Source: Sphingomonadaceae bacterium (GTDB taxonomy: Bacteria; Pseudomonadota; Alphaproteobacteria; Sphingomonadales; Sphingomonadaceae). From it: a stretch of DNA of 11,871 nt. This document shows positions 1 through 6,060 of this stretch, piece by piece. Under the pieces are notes generated by a model. The model saw nothing but the letters and a program-made list of their open reading frames with translations, did no database searches and was not told the DNA's origin. A program made the position numbers and the translations under genes. The stretch is taken from positions 8,985-20,855 of the forward strand of contig JAHDXX010000024.1 of assembly GCA_023384025.1 (NCBI GenBank). Direction: 5' to 3'. Numbering within the stretch: the first letter of the stretch is position 1; every line of letters begins with the position of its first letter.

Positions 1-6
1 CACCAC

Positions 7-100
7 CCGTCATTGCGAGGCGACGCAGTCGCCGCGGCAAACCAGAGCGAAGTGCGTGGCGCCCTGGATTGCCGCGCGGCTCCGCCGCTCGCAATGACGG
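7..100. repeat. Palindromic interspersed-repeat-like element with 13-bp perfect terminal inverted repeats
   Basis: The 13 bases at 7-19 (ccgtcattgcgag) are the exact reverse complement of 88-100. Inside, gcggcaaaccag near 34-45 pairs with ctggattgccgc near 64-75 with one mismatch. Each arm also carries a small hairpin: gcgac/gtcgc at 20-32 and cggc/gccg at 77-87. The whole 94 bp could fold into one long branched hairpin. It has no coding potential that I credit. It ends one base before the stop codon of the minus-strand YdjM-type gene, so its transcript would form a structured 3' end for that gene. From recall, elements beginning cgtcattgcgag are dispersed in many alphaproteobacterial genomes; only one copy is visible here, so the dispersed nature is inferred. 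Confidence 0.75.
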
Positions 101-101
101 T

Positions 102-1076
102 TCAACGGGCGGAAAGTTCCTCACACTTCACATCCGGCAGCGCGACCGAAAACCGGTCCCGCGCGCGCGGATCGTAGAAACGGGCGTCGCGCAGGATCAC
201 CGAGCCATCCGGTGCCCGCTCGGCAAACGGGGCACGGGACCAGAACATGAAAGCTTCAACTTGCGGCCCAGTCTTTTCATCCTGCTTGAGTGTAGTGCCG
301 GGTCCACATGAGAATTCGGGAATCCGGCGTTCATTTGCCAATGAATTCGGCCAGCGCCCGATACGATATACAACGGTTTGGCCGAACAGCGACTGGTCAA
401 GTCGAATGGTCTCGCGCTCCCAGAAAGCAAAGGGAACCGGACTGGCGATGGCGTTTGCACCAAAGGCATTTTCGCCATGTGTTTGCACGACATCGTCGAC
501 TGCCTTGGCAGTGATCGCCCCGTTCAACCCGATATACCCCAGCGCCACCACCATTGCGATCCGCGCGGGCTTCATCCACTCGCCGCCCCGCTTCTCGCGC
601 CGGAGCGAGAACCATGTCGCGAAGCCCATCAGCGCCCACAGCCACACGTCGATGATGAACAGCGTGTCGCCGTAGAACCACTGGCTCGAGAACGGTTCCA
701 GCAGGCGGATGCCGTAGACGTTGAGCCAGTCGAGCGCCGGGTGGGTCAGGCAACCGAGGAAGGCGAGGCCGTTGAGCCAGCCGAATTGCACCGGCAACCG
801 CCCTTCGGGACGTTTGCCACGCGAGTCCTGCCAGCGGTCGAAGCCATAGAGCAGCCCCGCAAGAATCAGCGGCAAGAGCACCAGCGCGGGCGGGCCATGG
901 GTGATCCCGCGGCGGAAACCGAGGTGCTCCACCCCCTCCAGCCAGAAGAAGCACGCCGCGTCGAGATCCGGCAGGTTCGCCCCGATGATCAGCGCGGGCA
1001 TGGCCAGCCCCGTCTTCCGCTTGAGCCCCGCCTGCCCGATCAATGCGCCAACGAGGGAGTGGGTGAGGTTGTCCAT
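102..1076 (-). CDS. YdjM-type (DUF457 / LexA-binding, inner-membrane-associated) metal-dependent hydrolase
   Basis: Predicted 324-aa integral membrane protein of the YdjM/YbcI-like family (PF04307), annotated as putative metal-dependent hydrolases; the substrate is unknown. Candidate metal ligands are in the expected order: His6 in NLTHSLVG, Asp37 and Asp39 in NLPDLD, His60 in ITHG, His112 and Asp116 in LTHPALDWLN, and Asp143. Hydrophobic stretches near residues 62-80, 100-115, 137-157 and 171-191 look like membrane segments. The C-terminal third (about 200-324) is soluble-looking and less conserved in character. The ATG at 1076 has only a weak purine-rich gagaaa upstream, and that sequence is the outer end of the inverted-repeat arm at 1081-1110. 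The stop abuts the palindromic repeat at 7-100. GC over 241-540 is about 54% by hand count, against 63-67% in sampled lines of the N-terminal half. The family call is firm; the biochemical role is not. Confidence 0.85.
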   Translation of the reverse strand: MDNLTHSLVGALIGQAGLKRKTGLAMPALIIGANLPDLDAACFFWLEGVEHLGFRRGITHGPPALVLLPLILAGLLYGFDRWQDSRGKRPEGRLPVQFGWLNGLAFLGCLTHPALDWLNVYGIRLLEPFSSQWFYGDTLFIIDVWLWALMGFATWFSLRREKRGGEWMKPARIAMVVALGYIGLNGAITAKAVDDVVQTHGENAFGANAIASPVPFAFWERETIRLDQSLFGQTVVYRIGRWPNSLANERRIPEFSCGPGTTLKQDEKTGPQVEAFMFWSRAPFAERAPDGSVILRDARFYDPRARDRFSVALPDVKCEELSAR

Positions 1077-1080
1077 CAGA

Positions 1081-1110
1081 TTTCTCGCACTAAGACACTA
1101 AGGCACAAAG
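1081..1110 (+). repeat. Left arm of 30-bp inverted repeat bounding the GxxExxY gene
   Basis: This arm contains cactaagacactaag and is the reverse complement of 1525-1554 at 27 of 30 positions. The mismatches are at 1085, 1103 and 1107. The central 17 bases (1086-1102) match 1533-1549 without a break. The arm ends 3 nt from the stop codon of the GxxExxY gene on its inner side and 4 nt from the start codon of the YdjM-type gene on its outer side. It therefore also supplies the only leader sequence that gene has. Confidence 0.9.
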
Positions 1111-1113
1111 GAT

Positions 1114-1524
1114 TCATGCCTGTGACCAGCCACTGTGATAGTCGTTGGCGATACGCCTGATTCCTTCCTTGAATGTCGGCATGCCAAAATTGATCAGCAG
1201 GCCCAGCGGAAGTTTCATGAGCCGAAGATACGTGATTACTTGCTTGGCATAGACCGGATCATGCCTCTCAGTTGATTTAAGCTCAATCAAGAGCCGATCT
1301 TCTACCAACAGATCCGCTTTGAATGCGTTGTCGAAGACAACGCCCTGATACGAAATAGATATTGGCACCTGCCGCTTTACCAGAAGTCCACGCGCTTCTA
1401 CCAGACGCCACAGCAAAATCTCGTACACGCTTTCGAGCAAGCCGGGGCCAAGGTCCCGGTGCAACTGATAGCCGCAATCTACGACTTCGCGAGCTATCCG
1501 CTCCAACTCATCATCGCGCGACAT
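1114..1524 (-). CDS. GxxExxY protein, predicted PD-(D/E)XK-type nuclease
   Basis: A 136-aa protein with the family-defining motif as GLLESVY at residues 28-34. A nuclease-like core follows: FKADLLV (Asp71), then LLIELKS with Glu81 and Lys83. The spacing D-x9-E-x-K, together with upstream Glu31, fits a PD-(D/E)XK fold, so a DNA- or RNA-cleaving role is plausible, though I know of no assigned function for the family. Length matches the roughly 125-135 aa usual for GxxExxY proteins. The gene sits exactly between the arms of a 30-bp inverted repeat. The right arm runs up to the start codon, so there is no properly spaced Shine-Dalgarno; only gaag lies directly against the ATG. Sampled lines are 43-50% GC, clearly below the neighbours, which suggests acquisition. 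Identification is strong from the motif; mobility is inference. Confidence 0.9.
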   Translation of the reverse strand: MSRDDELERIAREVVDCGYQLHRDLGPGLLESVYEILLWRLVEARGLLVKRQVPISISYQGVVFDNAFKADLLVEDRLLIELKSTERHDPVYAKQVITYLRLMKLPLGLLINFGMPTFKEGIRRIANDYHSGWSQA

Positions 1525-1554
1525 CTTCGTGTCTTAGTGTCTTAGTGCGCGAAA
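1525..1554 (-). repeat. Right arm of 30-bp inverted repeat bounding the GxxExxY gene
   Basis: This is the partner of 1081-1110. On the plus strand it reads as three degenerate octamers in tandem: ttcgtgtc, ttagtgtc, ttagtgcg (1526-1549). It directly abuts the start codon of the GxxExxY gene at 1524, so it forms that gene's entire immediate 5' leader. Only 6 bases separate its outer end from the korB stop codon. Confidence 0.9.
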
Positions 1555-1560
1555 GCAAAA

Positions 1561-2595
1561 CTACGCCGGATGCCCCTCGCTTGCCTCTACGGTCCAGGTC
1601 TGGCCCTTGGCGAACAGTTTCGCGAGGTTGGTGTCCTTGCCTTCGCTCGCTTTGCCCTTTTCCTCGGCTACGGCAGATTCGTAGGTCGGGCGCGGGTCGT
1701 CGTAGAGGACGCCCAGCGCCATCGGGAACGGGCCGAAGGGCATTTCCACCAGCATGTGCGCGATCGAGCGGTTGGTCACATCGTGCACCAGCACGCCCGC
1801 AGCCTGCCAGTCACCGTCGACCACGTCGACCACAGTCAGGGCCAGTGCATCGCGGTCGATCGCGATCCCCTTGGCGCCACCGGCGAACAGCATCGGCTCT
1901 CCGTGCTTGAGCCAGAGCTGGCGATCCTCCGCCCCCTTGGGCGCGGCGAAGTCGTCAAACACGTCCTTGTTGTAGACGATGCAGTTCTGGAAGATCTCGA
2001 TGAAGGCCGCGCCCTGGTGCTGGTGCGCGGCAATCAGCACTTCGGGCAGGTGCTTCGACACGTCGAACCCGCGCCCGACGAACCGCGCGCCAGCGCCCAG
2101 CGCAAACGCCGCCGGATTGGCCGGCCGGTCAACCGAGCCGATCGGGGTCGAAGGCGACTTCGTGCCGATCCGGCTGGTAGGCGAGGCTTGCCCCTTGGTC
2201 AGGCCGTAGATTTCGTTGTTGAACAGCATGATCTGCATGTTCACGTTGCGGCGCAGCACGTGGAGCATGTGGTTGCCGCCGATGGAAAGGCCATCGCCGT
2301 CCCCCGTCACCAGCCATACGTCGAGCTCGGGATTGGCGAGATTGGCACCCGTCGCGAACGCAGGCGCGCGGCCGTGGATGGTGTGGAAGCCGTAGGTGTT
2401 CATGTAGTAGGGGAAACGGCTCGAGCAGCCGATCCCGCTGATGAACACGGTCTTGGCCGGGTCAGCCCCGATCATCGGCATGGTGCGCTGCACCGCCTTG
2501 AGGATCGCATAGTCCCCGCAACCCGGGCACCAGCGGACCTCCTGATCGGTTTCCCAGTCCTTGAGCGTGGTTTCAAACTTCACCGGCGCGTTCAT
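1561..2595 (-). CDS. korB: 2-oxoglutarate:ferredoxin oxidoreductase, beta subunit
   Basis: A 344-aa thiamine-diphosphate-binding subunit of a two-subunit 2-oxoacid:acceptor oxidoreductase. With KorA it would decarboxylate 2-oxoglutarate to succinyl-CoA and pass electrons to ferredoxin in the cytoplasm. Visible motifs are WCPGCGDY (residues 22-29), GIGCSSR (54-60), HGRAPAFATG (74-83), the ThDP/Mg motif TGDGDGLSIGGNH (97-109) and NNEIYGLTKGQ (126-136). Cys23, Cys26, Cys57 and Cys205 (in FQNC) are placed as expected for the single [4Fe-4S] cluster of this class. Its ATG overlaps the korA stop as ATGA, with AAGGAG 7 nt upstream inside korA, so the two are translationally coupled. Assignment to 2-oxoglutarate rather than another 2-oxoacid follows family resemblance to KorAB and is not proven by sequence. 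Confidence 0.92.
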   Translation of the reverse strand: MNAPVKFETTLKDWETDQEVRWCPGCGDYAILKAVQRTMPMIGADPAKTVFISGIGCSSRFPYYMNTYGFHTIHGRAPAFATGANLANPELDVWLVTGDGDGLSIGGNHMLHVLRRNVNMQIMLFNNEIYGLTKGQASPTSRIGTKSPSTPIGSVDRPANPAAFALGAGARFVGRGFDVSKHLPEVLIAAHQHQGAAFIEIFQNCIVYNKDVFDDFAAPKGAEDRQLWLKHGEPMLFAGGAKGIAIDRDALALTVVDVVDGDWQAAGVLVHDVTNRSIAHMLVEMPFGPFPMALGVLYDDPRPTYESAVAEEKGKASEGKDTNLAKLFAKGQTWTVEASEGHPA

Positions 2596-4457
2596 GCCAG
2601 CACTCCTTCAATCGCGGCTTCCAGCTCGGCGATGGTGAACGGTTGACCGCTGGTCTTGGTCAGCGGCTGGGCGTCGACCAGATACTGGTCGCGCAGCATG
2701 GTCTTGAACTGGCCGGTGTTCATTTCCGGCACCAGCACCTTGTCAAACCCGCGCAGCAGGTCGCCGAGATTGCCCGGCAGCGGCCAGATGTGGCGGACGT
2801 GAATGTGGCTCACGTCCACGCCCTTGGCGCGGGCACGGCGGACCGCCTGATGGATCGGGCCGTACGTGCTGCCCCAGCCCACTACCGCCAGCTTGCCGGA
2901 TGTTTCGCCGAGGCAGACTTCCTGATCGGGCACCGCCACGCCGAGCACCTTGTTCTTGCGCGCGTCGGTCATCGCCTGGTGGTTGTCGGGCGAATAGTCG
3001 ATGTGGCCGGTATCGATCGCTTTCTCGATCCCGCCGATCCGGTGCATCAGGCCCGGCGTGCCCGGCTTGATCCAGGGCCGAGCACCCTTGGCATCGCGCT
3101 TGTAAGGCAGCAAGGTATCGTCCGGCCCATTCTTCGCTTCGAGGAAGGTGACCGGGAACGGTTCGTAGTTCGCCGGATCGGGCACCTTCCACGGCTCGGC
3201 CGCGTTGGCGATATAGCCGTCGGTCAGCAGGATCACCGGGGTCATGTACTGGACCGCGATACGGCACGCCTCGATCGCGCATTCGAACGCATCGCCGGGG
3301 CTGCTGGCGGAGACGACCGGCAGCGGCGCGTCGCCGTTGCGGCCGTAGACCGCCTGATAGAGGTCGCTTTGCTCCGTCTTGGTCGGCAGGCCGGTCGACG
3401 GTCCGCCGCGCTGGCTGTTGACGATCACCAGCGGCAGCTCGGTCATGATCGCAAGGCCCATCGCCTCGGTCTTGAGCGCGATGCCGGGGCCGGAGGAACT
3501 GGTCACGCCCAGCTGCCCCGCCCAGCTTGCACCGATGGCGGCGCAGATCGCGGCAATCTCGTCTTCCGCCTGGAAGGTGGTGACGCCGAATTCCTTGAGC
3601 CGCGCGAGATGGTGCAGGATCGAGCTGGCCGGGGTAATCGGGTAGCCGCCGAAGAACATCGGCAGTTGTGCCAATTGTGCGCCTGCAACGAGGCCCAAGC
3701 TGACCGCTTCCGCGCCGGTGATCGTGCGGTAGAGGCCCGGTTCGCTTTCGACCGGATCGACATGCACGCGCTTGAGCGGACCGCTCAGCTCCGCCGTTTC
3801 GCCATAGGCATGGCCCGCATCGAGCGCAGCAATGTTGGCATCGGCCAGCTCGGGCTTGTTGCGGAACTTGCCGCGCAGCCATTCGTGCAGCGGTTCACGC
3901 GGGCGGTCGAACATCCACAGCGCAAGGCCGAGGGTCCACATATTCTTGCAGCGCAGCGCATCCTTGTTGCCGAGGCCGAAGGGCTTCACCGCTTCAACCG
4001 TCTGCGCGCTGATGTCGAACGCCAGCACCTGCCACTTGGCCAAGCTGCCATCCTCCAGCGGGCTGGCGGCGTACTTGGCTTTCTCGAGGTTGCGCTTGGT
4101 GAACTCGCCGGTGTCGGCGATGATCAGCCCGCCCGGCTTCAGTGAAGCGAGGTTCACCTTGAGCGCTGCCGGGTTCATCGCCACCAGCACATCGGGCGCG
4201 TCGCCCGCGGTGTTGATCTCGCGGCTGCCGAAGTTGATCTGGAACGCCGAGACCCCGAACAGCGTGCCCTGCGGCGCGCGGATTTCTGCCGGAAAGTCCG
4301 GAAAAGTCGCCAGGTCGTTGCCCGCCAGCGCGGTCGACAGGGTGAACTGCCCGCCGGTCAGCTGCATCCCGTCGCCGGAGTCACCGGCAAAACGAACAAC
4401 AACGGATTCGGGGGATTGCGTATCTTGCTGCGGCCTTTCGGCGGCTGTCGTGGCCAT
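2592..4457 (-). CDS. korA: 2-oxoglutarate:ferredoxin oxidoreductase, alpha subunit (gamma-alpha fusion type)
   Basis: A 621-aa subunit. The N-terminal part (about 17-200) is the gamma-type POR domain with VVVRFAGDSGDGMQLTGGQF near residues 19-38, probably contributing to CoA binding. It is followed by the pyrimidine-binding ThDP domain with GGYPITPAS (270-278), QAEDE (Glu298/Glu300 region) and QRGGPSTGLPTKTEQSDL (349-366), then a C-terminal transketolase-like domain. Gamma and alpha fused in one chain, paired with KorB, is the two-subunit architecture known from KorAB of Mycobacterium tuberculosis. The open frame extends to 4556, but I chose the ATG at 4457 because AAGGA lies 6 nt upstream of it. 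The ATG two codons earlier overlaps that Shine-Dalgarno, and the extra 33 residues are not family-like. No separate ferredoxin or delta-subunit gene is nearby. Confidence 0.92.
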   Translation of the reverse strand: MATTAAERPQQDTQSPESVVVRFAGDSGDGMQLTGGQFTLSTALAGNDLATFPDFPAEIRAPQGTLFGVSAFQINFGSREINTAGDAPDVLVAMNPAALKVNLASLKPGGLIIADTGEFTKRNLEKAKYAASPLEDGSLAKWQVLAFDISAQTVEAVKPFGLGNKDALRCKNMWTLGLALWMFDRPREPLHEWLRGKFRNKPELADANIAALDAGHAYGETAELSGPLKRVHVDPVESEPGLYRTITGAEAVSLGLVAGAQLAQLPMFFGGYPITPASSILHHLARLKEFGVTTFQAEDEIAAICAAIGASWAGQLGVTSSSGPGIALKTEAMGLAIMTELPLVIVNSQRGGPSTGLPTKTEQSDLYQAVYGRNGDAPLPVVSASSPGDAFECAIEACRIAVQYMTPVILLTDGYIANAAEPWKVPDPANYEPFPVTFLEAKNGPDDTLLPYKRDAKGARPWIKPGTPGLMHRIGGIEKAIDTGHIDYSPDNHQAMTDARKNKVLGVAVPDQEVCLGETSGKLAVVGWGSTYGPIHQAVRRARAKGVDVSHIHVRHIWPLPGNLGDLLRGFDKVLVPEMNTGQFKTMLRDQYLVDAQPLTKTSGQPFTIAELEAAIEGVLA

Positions 4458-4463
4458 TGGCAT

Positions 4464-4468
4464 TCCTT
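4464..4468 (-). promoter_or_regulatory. korA ribosome binding site that decides the start
   Basis: AAGGA on the minus strand lies 6 nt before the ATG at 4457. It would directly abut the alternative ATG at 4463, which makes that start unlikely. Confidence 0.65.
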
Positions 4469-4614
4469 GTCGCGCACCGTGGACCGGCGCTTGCTGCTTG
4501 ACGAGCGCGGCACCTATGGCGCGCACCCGGCTCCCGCAATCAAGTTTTTCTCCCACAGCGGCAAAATGTCGAGTGGAAAAGCGCGCGCGTGCGGCCTAAC
4601 CTCACCAAAACGAC

Positions 4615-4620
4615 AGGAGG
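4615..4620 (+). promoter_or_regulatory. Ribosome binding site of the alpha/beta hydrolase gene
   Basis: AGGAGG lies 11 nt before the ATG at 4632. The spacing is slightly long, but this is the best start in a frame that runs open from 4416. Confidence 0.65.
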
Positions 4621-4631
4621 TTTCCCGCAAA

Positions 4632-5585
4632 ATGGCTGACACCGAACACTTCGTGCGCGATGACGTGCGCGCTTTCCTTGCCATGCTCGAACAGGTCGGC
4701 AGCAAGGGCGTGGAGGAAGTCGGCCATATCGAAGGGCGCGCGCAGATGCGCACGATGTCGCAGCTGGCAGAGGCCGAACCGGCCTCGCTCGCCGTGATCC
4801 GCGACCTCTCCTGCCCCGGCCCGGGCGGCGACATTCCGCTGCGCCTCTATGACACGCAGGCATCGCGCGGCCCCGGCCCGGTGGTGATGTTCATCCACGG
4901 CGGCGGCTTCGTGATCGGCGACCTCGAGGTCTACCACGCCCTGTGCACCGAGATCAGCCACCAGCTCGACCTGCCGGTGGTCTCGGTCGACTACCGCCTT
5001 GCGCCGGAGCACCCTTTCCCCGCCGCGCCCGACGATTGCGAGGCGGCAGCACGGTGGATCGCCACTTCGCCTGCGGAACTGGGCCTGCAGGTGACCGGCC
5101 TCGTCATCACCGGCGACAGCGCGGGCGGCAACCTGACCATCGTCACCACCAACCAGCTGATGAACGATCCCGCCGCCGTGCCGGTGCTGGTCCAGGCGCC
5201 GATCTATCCGGTGGCGGACGACGTGAGCAAGCACCCGAGCCTCGCCAGCTTCTTCGAAGGGTTCTTCCTGACCGGCGCGGCAATGGCCTGGTTCACGCAG
5301 CAATATGCCGGCGACCCGGCCGACCCGCGCGTCACGCCGATGGTCGGCGACTGTTCCAACACCCCGCCGACGGTGATCTGCACAGCGGGGCTCGATCCCT
5401 TGCGCGATTCCGGGCGTGCCTATGCCGCGCACCTGATCCAGCAGGGCACCGAAGTCGCCTATTTCGAGTTTCCGGGGATCATCCACGGCTTCATCACCCT
5501 GCGCAAGGCCGTGCCAAGCGGGCAGGAGGATCTCGCGGCGTTCCTCGGTGCAATCAGGGCCAAGCTGGCGCGGATCGCTGCATGA
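4632..5585 (+). CDS. Alpha/beta hydrolase, hormone-sensitive-lipase (HSL) family esterase
   Basis: A 317-aa cytoplasmic carboxylesterase-like enzyme; no signal peptide is evident. The HSL signatures are complete: the oxyanion-hole motif HGGG at residues 89-92, VDYRLAPEHPFPAA (119-132), the nucleophile elbow GDSAGG (161-166) with Ser163, Asp255 in GLDPLRD, and His285 in IHGF. These give an intact Ser-Asp-His triad. An N-terminal cap helix region (about 1-55) is typical. Likely substrates are short-chain acyl esters, but natural substrates of this family are rarely known. The start is fixed by AGGAGG at 4615-4620; the upstream frame extension is not family-like. Its stop codon overlaps the rppH start as ATGA, so the two are probably translationally coupled, an unexpected partnership. 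Confidence 0.9.
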   Translation: MADTEHFVRDDVRAFLAMLEQVGSKGVEEVGHIEGRAQMRTMSQLAEAEPASLAVIRDLSCPGPGGDIPLRLYDTQASRGPGPVVMFIHGGGFVIGDLEVYHALCTEISHQLDLPVVSVDYRLAPEHPFPAAPDDCEAAARWIATSPAELGLQVTGLVITGDSAGGNLTIVTTNQLMNDPAAVPVLVQAPIYPVADDVSKHPSLASFFEGFFLTGAAMAWFTQQYAGDPADPRVTPMVGDCSNTPPTVICTAGLDPLRDSGRAYAAHLIQQGTEVAYFEFPGIIHGFITLRKAVPSGQEDLAAFLGAIRAKLARIAA

Positions 5586-6055
5586 GCGAGCTCGGTTACC
5601 GCCCCTGCGTGGGCGTGATGCTGGTCAACGCGCACGGCAAGGTGTTTGTCGGCCAGCGGATTGACAACAAGGATTCAGGCGCCTGGCAAATGCCGCAAGG
5701 CGGGGTTGACCCGGGCGAGGACCTGCGCGCCGCTGCCCTGCGCGAACTCGCCGAGGAAACCGGCGCGCGCGAGGAGCATGTCGCGATCATCGCCCAGATG
5801 GAGGAAGTCGTCCGCTACGACCTGCCGGAGGAACTGATCGGCAAGCTGTGGGGCGGGAAGTATCGCGGGCAGGAGCAGGTCTGGTTCCTCGCCCGCTTTA
5901 CCGGTGTCGATGATGATATCGACATCGAAGCGCACGATCCGCCTGAGTTCTCGCAATGGCAATGGGCCGATCCGGAGACGCTGCCGGACCTGATCGTCCC
6001 GTTCAAGAAACGGGTCTATCGCGCTGTTCTGGAAGCGTTTCGCGAGCTGGTCTAA
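5582..6055 (+). CDS. rppH: RNA 5' pyrophosphohydrolase (Nudix)
   Basis: A 157-aa Nudix hydrolase of the RppH/NudH type. It removes pyrophosphate from the 5' triphosphate end of transcripts and so triggers 5'-end-dependent mRNA decay. The Nudix box GX5EX7REUXEEXGU is perfect at residues 40-62, with metal-binding Glu55, Glu58 and Glu59. The RppH-specific opening YRPCVGVMLVN, AWQMPQGGVD, the KYRGQEQVWFLARF segment and the C-terminal PFKKRVYRAVLEAF all fit. Length is close to the roughly 155-176 aa of the family. The start ATG sits inside the end of the hydrolase gene (4-nt overlap) with only a weak GGA upstream, consistent with coupled translation. It ends 5 nt from the stop of the convergent TPR gene. 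Confidence 0.95.
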   Translation: MSELGYRPCVGVMLVNAHGKVFVGQRIDNKDSGAWQMPQGGVDPGEDLRAAALRELAEETGAREEHVAIIAQMEEVVRYDLPEELIGKLWGGKYRGQEQVWFLARFTGVDDDIDIEAHDPPEFSQWQWADPETLPDLIVPFKKRVYRAVLEAFRELV

Positions 6056-6060
6056 CCGGC

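Larger units (their letters stand above)
1081..1554 (-). mobile_element. Putative minimal one-gene element: GxxExxY ORF between 30-bp inverted repeats
   Basis: The 414 bp between the two arms is occupied entirely by the 411-bp ORF plus 3 bp after its stop. The unit separates korB (6-bp gap) from the YdjM-type gene (4-bp gap) without breaking either. This geometry, the low GC and the nuclease-like product suggest a self-contained insertion. I found no target-site duplication flanking 1081 and 1554, and the protein is not a known transposase, so mobility is a hypothesis. Confidence 0.45.
4458..4631. promoter_or_regulatory. Divergent intergenic region between korA and the alpha/beta hydrolase
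   Basis: This 174-nt spacer separates oppositely transcribed genes and should hold promoters for both. I see no convincing sigma70 -35/-10 pair in either direction. It does contain a run of alternating purines and pyrimidines at 4581-4593 (gcgcgcgcgtgcg). The korA reading frame stays open through part of it, but this is ordinary for high-GC DNA. Confidence 0.5.

Noticed and set aside
378..1160. 260-codon plus-strand open frame over the YdjM-type gene
   Set aside because: It runs antisense to a gene with well-placed metal-ligand motifs, and it crosses the repeat arm and enters the GxxExxY gene. It has no domain resemblance.
1525..1549. Tandem octamers as a CRISPR or VNTR array
   Set aside because: Only three degenerate units with no spacers. 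Better explained as an arm of the inverted repeat.
1073..1562. Target-site duplication flanking the GxxExxY unit
   Set aside because: Sequences just outside 1081 (ccatcaga) and 1554 (gcaaaact) do not match each other, so no duplication can be claimed.
2643..4145. 500-codon open frame on the plus strand opposite korA
   Set aside because: Antisense shadow of a clear KorA; the composition is low-complexity and no family resemblance is seen.
4458..4556. N-terminal extension of korA by 33 codons
   Set aside because: The frame is open, but the best Shine-Dalgarno serves the ATG at 4457 and the extension has no family-like sequence.
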